Origin: Lichenicoccus sp965277665
GTDB lineage: Bacteria; Pseudomonadota; Alphaproteobacteria; Acetobacterales; Acetobacteraceae
NCBI RefSeq assembly: GCF_965277665.1
Contig: NZ_OZ255835.1
Span: 124,001-188,000, forward strand
Reading direction: 5' to 3'
DNA: 64,000 nt
Shown here: one piece after another, positions 1-7,700 of the stretch
Numbering within the stretch: the stretch's first letter is position 1
Layout: every line of letters begins with the position of its first letter
Program-made: the position numbers and the translations under genes
Notes under the pieces: generated by a model
Told to the model about the DNA's origin: nothing
Databases searched by the model: none
Seen by the model: only the letters and a program-made list of their open reading frames with translations

Positions 1-1041
1 AGCTTCGGTGAAGTATTCGCGGTCGCCGGTGCCACCGATGACGTAGCTGTGGTGTTCCGTCACTGCCGACCAGAATGTCCGGCTCGCCACCGCATAATCC
101 GCACGCCCGGTGATCTCGTGCAGGTGGGCCAGGCCGATCACCTTGGGGATCTGGGTGTTGGCGTGCAGGTTGCCGAGATTGTCCTCGCCGCGAGCGAGCG
201 GATCCAGCGTGCCCCTGTCGTAGATGCGCTCGGCCAGTCGCAGCCAGCGCCGGTCTCCGGTGCGCAGGTACAGCTCCGCCAGGCTCTCGTTGAGGCCGCC
301 GTACTCGCAGGCAAGCACCTGCTGCATCTGCGCGACGTCGAGCCTGTCGAAGACGCCGCCGAGATAGCCCGCGATTCCGGTGCAGACGCCAATTGCAGCG
401 CCGCTGCCGCAGAAGCGGTGCGCGTCGAGCAAACCGGCGAGCAGCTTGTGCCAGTTGTAGAGCGGCGACCAGGCGCCGTTCAGGCCGAAGCCGGTGGAAT
501 GGATGTGGCCGCTGGCAATCTCGGCGAACACCGCGCGCCCGGGCTCGACCTGGCCCTCGCGGCTGCGCGTGAACCCGGCGACATAGCCGTCCGGGGTTTG
601 CTGCTGGCCCCGGGTTTGCTGCTGGCAAAGGACGAGTTCGGAGACGATGTAGATGACGCGTCTCTGCGCCTGCGCGTCGCCGGTCTGCGCATGCAGCAGC
701 GAAAGCGCGCTCAGGTAGTGACCGAGCGTGTGCCCGGCGATCGTTTCCGACTCCCACCCGCCATAGACGGCGCCCTTGGGCGGCAGGCCGGCTTGCGCTC
801 GATAGTTGTGCAACAGGCGGTCGGGTTCCAGGCGCATCATGTAGGCGCGGTTGGCGAGCATCGCGTCGTGATAGGGCGAAGGCGACAGCCGCACGGCCTG
901 CATCGGAACCGGCGCGACGCAGGGCGGCACGGATGCTGCCGCCCCGAGGCCGGGCGCCAGCACGGTCGTGGGCACGCTCCTGAGCAAGGCCCGCCGCGTC
1001 AGCGCAAGCGGGTCCGGCGCCCCTGGCCGGTCGCTCAGCAT
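1..1041 (-). CDS. Tat-exported GH127 beta-L-arabinofuranosidase (partial, C-terminus beyond left edge)
   Basis: The first 347 codons are visible; the gene runs off the left edge. The N-terminus has a twin-arginine motif (RRALLR, residues 16-21) followed by an apolar Ala/Leu/Val stretch, so export is expected. The body matches GH127/DUF1680 enzymes, with the family hallmark GGWESETIAGHTLGHYLSA near residues 90-110 and the helical (alpha/alpha)6-type repeats that follow. Characterised GH127 enzymes (about 650 aa) release L-arabinose from beta-L-arabinofuranosides, including those on hydroxyproline of extensin. The ATG overlaps the stop of the D-hydroxyproline oxidase gene upstream (ATGCTGA), implying coupled translation. 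The family call is firm; the exact substrate is inferred from neighbours, and the nucleophile region lies outside the window. Confidence 0.85.
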   Translation of the reverse strand, partial: MLSDRPGAPDPLALTRRALLRSVPTTVLAPGLGAAASVPPCVAPVPMQAVRLSPSPYHDAMLANRAYMMRLEPDRLLHNYRAQAGLPPKGAVYGGWESETIAGHTLGHYLSALSLLHAQTGDAQAQRRVIYIVSELVLCQQQTRGQQQTPDGYVAGFTRSREGQVEPGRAVFAEIASGHIHSTGFGLNGAWSPLYNWHKLLAGLLDAHRFCGSGAAIGVCTGIAGYLGGVFDRLDVAQMQQVLACEYGGLNESLAELYLRTGDRRWLRLAERIYDRGTLDPLARGEDNLGNLHANTQIPKVIGLAHLHEITGRADYAVASRTFWSAVTEHHSYVIGGTGDREYFTEA

Positions 1042-2444
1042 CGGCTTGAGTTTCGCGGCGGTCGCCCGGAATAGGGCAATCCGACGGCTCGCCCGGGAAG
1101 CCGACTTCGTCCAAAGCGATCCGGACGGAACGGCGTCAGCGCGACGGGCGAGTGTTGCCCGGTCATCAAGGCCGCGATGATCTCCGCGGTGCGCGGCGCC
1201 AGGGTCAGGCCGAGATGCTGGTGTCCGCAGGCGACGAATAGGCCGGCTGCTGAAGGGCATCGCCCCAGTCCCGGCAGGTGACCCAGTGCCGGCAGGTAGT
1301 CGGGAAGCGTCGGACGGGCACCGACCCAGCGACTGAAGGGGGAGGCGACCGGCAGCCCAAGGGCGCGCACGTGCGCTTCCAGCCGGGCCCACTTCCGACG
1401 ATCCGGAGGGGCGTCCTCGGCGTCGAACTCGACGAAGGAGGAGGCGCGCAGGCGTGCGCCGAAGCGGGTCACGATGAGCGAGCGCTCCTCGAACACCAGC
1501 GGTGGCAGCTCGTAGTCGCTGCCATGGCTCCACTCGACATGGTAGCCTCGCTCCGCCACCACCGGCATCCGGATGCCGATCCCGCGCAGCAGCCGGTTCG
1601 ACTCGACGCCGGCAGCGATCAGGATCTTGTCGGCCCAGAGGATCTCCCCGGCGGCGGGTCCGGACAGCTCGACGCCGAGCCGCCCATCGCGCATCACGAC
1701 ACGCCGGACCCGTACGCGCATCCGCCGGACGCCCGCGCAGCAAAGAGCCGCCCCCAGGCGCCGCATCGTCTCGGCCACATCCCGCACCTGGCCGGTGTGC
1801 TCGAAGCGCAGCCCGATCGGCGGACGGACCGACAGATGCGACGCCACGCGGTCCAGTTCGGGTGCGCGCATCGATACCGCGAGCGCCGTACCGGTGTCGG
1901 CTCGCTGCCAACCCGCGGCCGCCGCTGCCCCCGGCCTCGCCTTGTGCCAGAGCATGAGATGGCCGGCGTTGCTGACAAGCGCGGGCGCGCCGAGATCGGC
2001 AGCTAGCCGCTGCCACGCGGGCATGGCGTCGGCGAGGAGGCTGGTCAGGGCGCGCTGACCCGACTTGGCTCTGAAGCAGGCGGCGGCAGCGCGACCGGCC
2101 CAGGGCAGCCATGCTGCCGGACGTCGCCAGCCGAAGTCGAGCGCCCCGCCGGCAAGGAACAGACGGCGCGGCAGGGTGAGGAGAAAAGCCGGATTGGTCA
2201 GCGGCCGCACCTGCTCGACGGCGATATGGCCGGCATTCCCGAAGGACGCGGGGCCGGAGGTCGCCAGGCCCGGATCGGCTGAACCGAGGCCGGTCGAGGC
2301 GGGGACCGGGCAGGACGCCACGTCAGGATCGAGCAGCACCACGTCGAGACCCGCCTCGCGCAGCCGCAACGCCGACACCCTGCCGATGATCCCGCCGCCG
2401 ACGACGATGACGGGCGCCGGCGCGCGGGAGGGTTGCGTGTCCAT
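1035..2444 (-). CDS. FAD-dependent D-amino acid oxidase/dehydrogenase, probably D-hydroxyproline oxidase
   Basis: A 469-aa DadA/DAO-family flavoprotein. The N-terminal Rossmann motif VGGGIIG binds the FAD ADP moiety, and SFGNAGHIAVEQVRP resembles the DadA substrate-domain entry. The ATG at 2444 is chosen because it sits directly before the Rossmann strand; the longer open frame to 2588 would add 48 unconserved residues across the divergent promoter. In hydroxyproline pathways this enzyme oxidises cis-4-hydroxy-D-proline to 1-pyrroline-4-hydroxy-2-carboxylate, the substrate of the divergent DapA-fold deaminase. It carries an unusual Pro/Ser/Gly-rich insert of about 20 residues before SFGNAG. 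D-alanine or D-proline dehydrogenase is the alternative; the neighbours favour hydroxyproline. Confidence 0.85.
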   Translation of the reverse strand: MDTQPSRAPAPVIVVGGGIIGRVSALRLREAGLDVVLLDPDVASCPVPASTGLGSADPGLATSGPASFGNAGHIAVEQVRPLTNPAFLLTLPRRLFLAGGALDFGWRRPAAWLPWAGRAAAACFRAKSGQRALTSLLADAMPAWQRLAADLGAPALVSNAGHLMLWHKARPGAAAAAGWQRADTGTALAVSMRAPELDRVASHLSVRPPIGLRFEHTGQVRDVAETMRRLGAALCCAGVRRMRVRVRRVVMRDGRLGVELSGPAAGEILWADKILIAAGVESNRLLRGIGIRMPVVAERGYHVEWSHGSDYELPPLVFEERSLIVTRFGARLRASSFVEFDAEDAPPDRRKWARLEAHVRALGLPVASPFSRWVGARPTLPDYLPALGHLPGLGRCPSAAGLFVACGHQHLGLTLAPRTAEIIAALMTGQHSPVALTPFRPDRFGRSRLPGRAVGLPYSGRPPRNSSRC

Positions 2445-2498
2445 CACGATCCGTTCCGAATGACGCCCGGCAGACAGCGTTTGTCCCTTGCCGGAAAA

Positions 2499-2519
2499 TT
2501 TCGTATACGGTAAACGAAA
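2499..2519. promoter_or_regulatory. Candidate GntR operator in the divergent promoter
   Basis: The half-sites TTTCGTATAC and GTAAACGAAA flank a central G; one arm position mismatches, so it is a near-perfect 21-bp palindrome. It lies in the 107-bp gap between the divergent oxidase and deaminase genes. The GTATAC-like core resembles sites bound by FCD-type GntR regulators, one of which (4476-5180) is encoded in the same cluster. Binding is inferred. Confidence 0.5.
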
Positions 2520-2551
2520 AAGCGCAACGTGCAAGCGAGGTTCGATCTTCC

Positions 2552-3451
2552 ATGCATTGGCTCGGCGTGTTCCCTGCCGCGACCACACAGTTCAGGCAGG
2601 ATCTTTCGATCGATCTCGAAGCCACCCAGGGCGTTCTCGATGCGCTGGTTCGAGACGGGGTACATGGCCTCGTCGTTCTTGGCACCTGCGGAGAGAACAA
2701 CTCACTGGAGCCGGACGAGAAGCTGAGCGTCATCGCCGCTGCGTGCGAAGCGGTAGCAAAGCGTGTCCCGATCGTGGTTGGCGTATCGGAGTTGACGACG
2801 CCGCGCGCCGCGGCTTTTGCGCGCAACGCGGAGCGGATCGGCGCCGACGCTCTCATGGTGCTGCCGGCCATGGTCTATGTGCCGAAGCCGCATGAGCTGG
2901 AGGCGCATTTTCGACATGTGGCGGCGGCGTCCTCCCTGCCGATCATGCTCTACAACAACCCGACCGCATACCGGGTAAATATCACCATCGACGTGCTGGC
3001 GCGGCTCACCGATGTCGAAACAATCGTTGCGGTGAAAGAGAGTGCCGCGGATACCCGCCGCTTCACCGACCTGCACAACGCCTTCGGCGACCGCTTCACC
3101 CTGATGGCAGGCCTCGACGACGTGGCGTTGGAGGCGCTGATGCTGGGGGCCGCGGGCTGGGTCTCCGGGCTGACCAGTGCCTTTCCGCGAGAATCAGTCG
3201 CGTTGCTGCAGGCGGTGCAAGGCGGCAATTTCCCCAGAGCGCTTCGCATCTATCGCTGGTTCATGCCCCTGCTGCACCTCGATGCGGACCATGATCTGGT
3301 CCAGTCGATCAAGCTTGCCGAGCAGGTGATGCAACGGGGCAGCGAGCGGGTGCGTGCGCCTCGTTACCCGCTCGAAGGCGCGCGACGGGCGGAAGTGATC
3401 GCCATGGTTCAAGCCGCTGCAAGCTCGCGGCCAGAGCTCTCGGCGCCCTGA
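2552..3451 (+). CDS. DapA-family lyase, probably 1-pyrroline-4-hydroxy-2-carboxylate deaminase
   Basis: A 299-aa TIM-barrel protein of the dihydrodipicolinate synthase/N-acetylneuraminate lyase family. It shows the glycine-rich GTCGEN turn near residue 48, the catalytic-dyad tyrosine in YNNP and the Schiff-base lysine in VKES. In hydroxyproline catabolism this enzyme deaminates and dehydrates 1-pyrroline-4-hydroxy-2-carboxylate to 2-oxoglutarate semialdehyde. True DapA is unlikely because the gene sits between a D-amino acid oxidase and a hydroxyproline epimerase. The ATG at 2552 follows a GAGG ribosome-binding site. The next enzyme, 2-oxoglutarate semialdehyde dehydrogenase, is not in the window. 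Confidence 0.85.
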   Translation: MHWLGVFPAATTQFRQDLSIDLEATQGVLDALVRDGVHGLVVLGTCGENNSLEPDEKLSVIAAACEAVAKRVPIVVGVSELTTPRAAAFARNAERIGADALMVLPAMVYVPKPHELEAHFRHVAAASSLPIMLYNNPTAYRVNITIDVLARLTDVETIVAVKESAADTRRFTDLHNAFGDRFTLMAGLDDVALEALMLGAAGWVSGLTSAFPRESVALLQAVQGGNFPRALRIYRWFMPLLHLDADHDLVQSIKLAEQVMQRGSERVRAPRYPLEGARRAEVIAMVQAAASSRPELSAP

Positions 3452-3483
3452 GGGCCTTCCGCACGCAGAGGCTTCGCAAGACC

Positions 3484-4479
3484 ATGAAGCAAACCTTTTT
3501 CTGCATCGACGGTCATACCGCAGGCAATCCGGTGCGGCTGGTGGCGGGCGGCGCGCCGTTGCTACGCGGCGGCTCCATGAGCGAGCGGCGACAGGACTTT
3601 ATCGACCGGTTCGACTGGATCCGCACGGGCCTTTGCTTCGAGCCACGCGGGCACGACATGATGTCTGGCGGCTTCCTGTATCCGCCAACCCGGCAGGATA
3701 CGGATGCCGGCATCCTGTTCATAGAGACCAGCGGCTGCCTGCCGATGTGCGGCCACGGCACCATCGGTCTGGTCACGTTCGCGCTCGAGCACGGCCTGCT
3801 GCAGCCACGCGAGCGGGGTCGAGCCAGGCTGGAGGTTCCGGCCGGCTTGATCTCGGTCTCCTATCAGGAGGATGAGAGCCGGGTGACGTCCGTGTCGGTC
3901 CGCAATGTGCCGTCCTACGTCGCCGCTACGGGTATCGAGGTCGACGTGCCCGGTCTTGGGCCGCTGGTCGTCGACGTGGCCTATGGCGGGAATTTCTACG
4001 TGATCGTGGAGCCCCAGGAGGGCTATGCCGGCCTCGATGCGATGGGCGCCCCCCGGCTGCTTGCGCTAAGCCCGCTGGTGCGCGCGCGAGTACAGGAAAA
4101 AATCGTGCCGGTGCATCCGCTCGATCCGACCATATCCGGGGTCAGCCACGTGCTATGGGCGGATGCAGGTGGCGATGCGGGGCATGGCCGCAATGCGGTG
4201 TTCTATGGCGACAAGGCGCTTGATCGCAGCCCATGCGGAACCGGAACCTCGGCCCGCCTCGCGCATCTGTGGAGCAGAGGTCGACTGAAGGTCGGTCAGC
4301 CGTTCCTGCATCAGAGCTACATTCATAGCCGCTTCACCGGCATCATTGCCGAGGAAACCGATCTTGCCGGTATGCCCGCGATTGTCCCGCTGATCGAGGG
4401 ATCCGCGATCTCGACCGGCTTCAATACGATCTGGATCGACCGGAACGACATGTTCTGGAGAGGTTTTCAGGTGCTATGA
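3484..4479 (+). CDS. 4-hydroxyproline 2-epimerase (proline racemase family)
   Basis: A 331-aa cytoplasmic, cofactor-free epimerase that interconverts trans-4-hydroxy-L-proline and cis-4-hydroxy-D-proline. Both catalytic cysteines are present: Cys89 in MCGHG and Cys251 in SPCGTGTSARLA. The second cysteine argues against trans-3-hydroxyproline dehydratase, which has Thr there. The N-terminal DGHTAGNPVR motif is also typical. It lies 32 bp after the deaminase and overlaps the GntR gene by 4 bp (ATGA), so the three form one transcription unit. This is the committing first step of the pathway encoded here. Confidence 0.9.
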   Translation: MKQTFFCIDGHTAGNPVRLVAGGAPLLRGGSMSERRQDFIDRFDWIRTGLCFEPRGHDMMSGGFLYPPTRQDTDAGILFIETSGCLPMCGHGTIGLVTFALEHGLLQPRERGRARLEVPAGLISVSYQEDESRVTSVSVRNVPSYVAATGIEVDVPGLGPLVVDVAYGGNFYVIVEPQEGYAGLDAMGAPRLLALSPLVRARVQEKIVPVHPLDPTISGVSHVLWADAGGDAGHGRNAVFYGDKALDRSPCGTGTSARLAHLWSRGRLKVGQPFLHQSYIHSRFTGIIAEETDLAGMPAIVPLIEGSAISTGFNTIWIDRNDMFWRGFQVL

Positions 4480-5180
4480 CCGGCCTCGGGCCACGCCAGG
4501 GACACCAATATTCCATGCTAGCCGCCACCGCCGCCCTCAATCGCATGCAGGTGCGGACCCTCGGTGACCGTATCCATGACCTGATGCGCGACCGGATCCT
4601 GTCGGGTAACCTCGTCGGCGGCGAACCGATCCGGCAGGATACGATAGCCGCTGAACTCGGCATCAGCAAAATTCCGCTTCGCGAGGCGCTGACCCGGCTG
4701 GAGCAGAATGGCCTCGTCAGTTCGCATGCCAATCGCGGCTACGTCGTCTCGCTCCTGTCGGCCGAGGAGGCGGAGGAGGTCTTCGCGTTGCGACTGAAGC
4801 TCGAGCCTGATGCGGTCGTGCGCGGCAGCCGACATGCTGTGTCGGCGGATCACAAGATGGCGGAAGCGGCGCTACTCGAACTCGAAGCCAGGATTCGCGC
4901 AGGCAGCCTCGAACAGGGTACCTACAACCGTCTGTTCCACATGACGCTGATCCAGCCCAGGGCCGGCCGCCTCACGGTTTCCCTGATCGAGCGGCTGAAC
5001 ATCATCGCCGATCGCTATGTCCGGCTTCACCTCAAGCCCGATGGCCGCAAGAGCCGCGCCAATGCCGAACATCGCGAGATCCTGGCCTGCTGGATCGGCC
5101 GCGACCTGCGTCGGCTCGACGCGCTGGTGCAGAGCCACATTCGCAACACGCTCAACGATCTGCGCCGGCAGCTCGGTTAG
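4476..5180 (+). CDS. GntR-family (FCD) transcriptional regulator of hydroxyproline genes
   Basis: A 234-aa regulator with an N-terminal winged helix (residues about 25-90: LGDRIHDLMRDRILSGNL, then IAAELGISKIPLREALTRLE) and a C-terminal helical FCD ligand domain containing conserved Arg/His positions (FALRLKLEP, HREIL). Its start overlaps the epimerase stop (ATGA). It probably senses hydroxyproline or a downstream metabolite and acts on the palindrome at 2499-2519, controlling both divergent arms. An in-frame internal ATG at 4515 could give a 221-aa form; either includes the whole HTH. Confidence 0.85.
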   Translation: MTGLGPRQGHQYSMLAATAALNRMQVRTLGDRIHDLMRDRILSGNLVGGEPIRQDTIAAELGISKIPLREALTRLEQNGLVSSHANRGYVVSLLSAEEAEEVFALRLKLEPDAVVRGSRHAVSADHKMAEAALLELEARIRAGSLEQGTYNRLFHMTLIQPRAGRLTVSLIERLNIIADRYVRLHLKPDGRKSRANAEHREILACWIGRDLRRLDALVQSHIRNTLNDLRRQLG

Positions 5181-5224
5181 AACCGGCTGCGCGGCCCGGG
5201 GGAGCCGGATCCAGGGAGCACCGC

Positions 5225-6724
5225 TTGCACACCATGATGTCTGCCGAGCTTGCCGCACCGCCTCAGGCCCCGGCCGCCGACACGGCCTTCTTCGGCCATC
5301 CACGCGGCCTGGCGGTCATCGCCTTCACGGAAGGCTGGATCGGCTTCTCGCTGTACGGCACCCAGGCGTGCCTGATCCTCTACATGACGAGTGACCTGCT
5401 GCGCCCGGGCCATTCGGCACACATCATCGGCTTCAGCACGCTGCTCGCGCTCCTCAGGCCGGTTTACGGGAATCTGCAAGGCGAGCCGCTCGCCTCCGCA
5501 ATCATGGGGCTCTACATCGCCCTGATCTGGGCCACACCGATTGCAGGCGGGATTCTGTCCGACCGCTGCATCGGACGGACCCGGACGATCCTGCTGGGCT
5601 GTTTGCTGATGACGGTCGGACATTTCCTGCTTGCCTTCGAGGCGAGCTTTCTCCTGGCCCTGCTGTTTCTGATCGGCGGCGTGGGCTGCGGCGCATGCGT
5701 CCAGGCACAGCTCGGATCGCTCTACGCGACGTCGGATCCCCGCCGCACGGACGCCTTCCAGATCTACTCGATGGCGGTCTGCCTGGCCGTCATACTGGCC
5801 CCGCTGATCTGTGGCACTCTCGGCGAGGCCTATGCCTGGCACTGGGGCTTTGCCGCCGCAGGATGCGGCATGCTGATCGGCCTGATCGTCTATCTTGCCG
5901 GCCGGCATACCCTGCCGCCCGAGGCGCCTGTCAGACGCCTGCCGCAGAGCGGTCGGTCCTCCGAGTTAAAACCAGGTGATCGCCAGGTCTTGCTGCTGCT
6001 CCTGCTGCTGCTGCCGATCGTGGCGCTGGTCCTGCTCGGCAACACGCAGCTCTTCAACGCCTATCTCATCTGGGCGAGAGAGAATTACCAACTCGTCTTC
6101 TTCGGCCACAGGATGCCGACAAGCTGGCTCCTGTCGATCGACGCCGCGATCAGCGTTGTCACCATACTGGTCTCGGTGGTCTTCTGGCGGTGGTGGGAGC
6201 GACATCACGCGGCACCGCACGAGCTCGCGAAAATGGCGATGGGAGCCGGGATAATGGCGACCGCTCCCCTGATCCTTGCCCTTGCGGCCTGGCAGGATGG
6301 CGGCCGACACGCGATCGGTCTGGAATGGGGGCTCGCCTTCCATCTGGTCAACTCGTTTGGTTTTGCCAACATCTATCCGATCGGGCTGGCGCTGTTCTCC
6401 CGCGTCGCGCCCAGCGCCCTTGGGGCAACGATCGTGAACGCCTACGGCTTGAACCTGTTTCTCTCGAACCTGCTTGCGGGCTCGCTGGGAGGACTGCTGC
6501 CCGATCTATCCGGTGCGCATTTCTGGTTACTGCATGCCGCCCTGATCGCCGTAGGCGCACTGATGCTGTTCACCGTGTTCAGGTCGTTCTCGGCCCTCCT
6601 TGTACGGCCGGGTCAAGCAGCCGAGTGGAGGGCCAGTGAACCGGCCTGCACGAAGCCGGCGACGTCGCCCGCATCGCCGGACTCGCCCGGAAGCGATCAT
6701 TCCTCGTCGCTTGGTCCGGCGTGA
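5225..6724 (+). CDS. POT/PTR2-type MFS permease, probable peptide or hydroxyproline transporter
   Basis: A 499-aa integral membrane protein with about 12-14 apolar helices. The first helix (AFTEGWIGFSLYGTQACLIL) and following LYMTSDLL match the proton-dependent oligopeptide transporter family. The ExxER proton-coupling motif of that family is not conserved: Glu36 is kept, but the second Glu and the Arg are Ile39 and Gly40. Placement directly after the hydroxyproline genes suggests import of hydroxyproline-containing di- or tripeptides. The TTG at 5225 lies 6 bp after GGAG; ATG at 5234 or 5237 are alternatives. The last 28 bp overlap the convergent rpiR-type gene. Confidence 0.8.
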   Translation: MHTMMSAELAAPPQAPAADTAFFGHPRGLAVIAFTEGWIGFSLYGTQACLILYMTSDLLRPGHSAHIIGFSTLLALLRPVYGNLQGEPLASAIMGLYIALIWATPIAGGILSDRCIGRTRTILLGCLLMTVGHFLLAFEASFLLALLFLIGGVGCGACVQAQLGSLYATSDPRRTDAFQIYSMAVCLAVILAPLICGTLGEAYAWHWGFAAAGCGMLIGLIVYLAGRHTLPPEAPVRRLPQSGRSSELKPGDRQVLLLLLLLLPIVALVLLGNTQLFNAYLIWARENYQLVFFGHRMPTSWLLSIDAAISVVTILVSVVFWRWWERHHAAPHELAKMAMGAGIMATAPLILALAAWQDGGRHAIGLEWGLAFHLVNSFGFANIYPIGLALFSRVAPSALGATIVNAYGLNLFLSNLLAGSLGGLLPDLSGAHFWLLHAALIAVGALMLFTVFRSFSALLVRPGQAAEWRASEPACTKPATSPASPDSPGSDHSSSLGPA

Positions 6725-7620
6725 CGTGACCGCATGACGCTCAATTTCTTCTTCATGGCGGCGAGACGCTGCTGATGATCGCTGCCGCGTCGCATCGCGA
6801 CCCCGACCGCCAGGATGTCGACCAGCACCAGCGCCGCCAGCCGGGAGATGGTCGGTGTATAGACGTCGGTGTTCTCGAGCGTCTCGATGACCAGGAGCAG
6901 GTCGCACAACCGGCTCATCCGGCGACCGGCGCGCCCGGAAATGCCGAGCACGCGCGCACCCGTCTCGTGCGCGGCCCGCATGGTTTCGAGCAGGGCCGAG
7001 GTCTGGCCGGTATTGGAGATCGCGACCGCCACGTCGCCTGGCTGCATCATCGAGGCCGCGATGAACTGCTGGTGCGAGTCGGAGTGCACGCCGCACGGCA
7101 CGCCGAACAGCGGGAACTTCTGCTGCGCGTCCGCTGCCACGATCCATGACGCGCCGAAGCCGAAGAACTCGATGCGCCGCGCCGCAGCCAGCAGGTCGAT
7201 CGCCTGCGCCACTGCCTCATGGTCGAGCTGGCTGCGGGCCCAGTCGAGACTGGTCATGGTGTAGTCGAACACCTTGTCGGTCAGCTTCTGCGGCGTGTCG
7301 GTCGCATCCAGCACCGACTGCGTGGCCGGGACGCCGAGTGCTACGCTGTGCGCCAGCTTGATCTTGAAATCCTGGAAGCCCTCGAACCCGAGCGCCGCGC
7401 AGAACCGCATCACCGTCGGCTCGCTCACCCCGGCGCGGCGCGCGGTCTCGGCGACGGTCGCCACCAGCGCCGCCTGCGGATCGGACAGGATATGCTCGGC
7501 GACCCGTCGGTCCGACTTCCTGAGCTCCGGCAGCCGCACCAGGATCAGTTCGAGAACGTTGCGCCCCGAGGGTGCCGGCCGCTCCGCGACGGCAACGCTC
7601 CTGTCCTCTCCGCTCGACAT
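6697..7620 (-). CDS. RpiR/MurR-family regulator (HTH + SIS)
   Basis: A 307-aa repressor-type protein. An N-terminal HTH_6 domain covers about residues 20-95 (VAEHILSDP, then ETARRAGVSEPTVMRFCAAL). A SIS sugar-isomerase sensor domain covers about 140-275 (RIEFFGFGAS, SNTGQT, GISGRAGRRMS), which binds phosphosugars in characterised members. It is the last gene of a minus-strand series with sugar-acid enzymes and most likely controls them and the divergent ABC transporter. A 22-bp inverted repeat lies just upstream of its start (7676-7697). Confidence 0.88.
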   Translation of the reverse strand: MSSGEDRSVAVAERPAPSGRNVLELILVRLPELRKSDRRVAEHILSDPQAALVATVAETARRAGVSEPTVMRFCAALGFEGFQDFKIKLAHSVALGVPATQSVLDATDTPQKLTDKVFDYTMTSLDWARSQLDHEAVAQAIDLLAAARRIEFFGFGASWIVAADAQQKFPLFGVPCGVHSDSHQQFIAASMMQPGDVAVAISNTGQTSALLETMRAAHETGARVLGISGRAGRRMSRLCDLLLVIETLENTDVYTPTISRLAALVLVDILAVGVAMRRGSDHQQRLAAMKKKLSVMRSRHAGPSDEE

Positions 7621-7675
7621 CGCGCTCCTGCTGACCTGTGGATGCTCCGCCTCGGGCGACGGGGAGCCACGCTAG

Positions 7676-7697
7676 AGCATGATGCATACATCATGCT
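7676..7697. promoter_or_regulatory. Perfect 9-bp inverted repeat upstream of the RpiR gene
   Basis: AGCATGATG and CATCATGCT are separated by 4 bp in the 80-bp gap between the lactonase stop (7701) and the rpiR-type start (7620). It could be the RpiR operator (autoregulation) or an attenuating hairpin in the shared transcript. No T-run follows on the minus strand, so a simple intrinsic terminator is less likely. Confidence 0.5.
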
Positions 7698-7700
7698 GCT

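Noticed and set aside
49..1074. 341-codon plus-strand open frame
   Set aside because: It is antisense to the GH127 gene, has low-complexity Arg/Ala/Gly composition and no family features; the minus frame has clear GH127 motifs.
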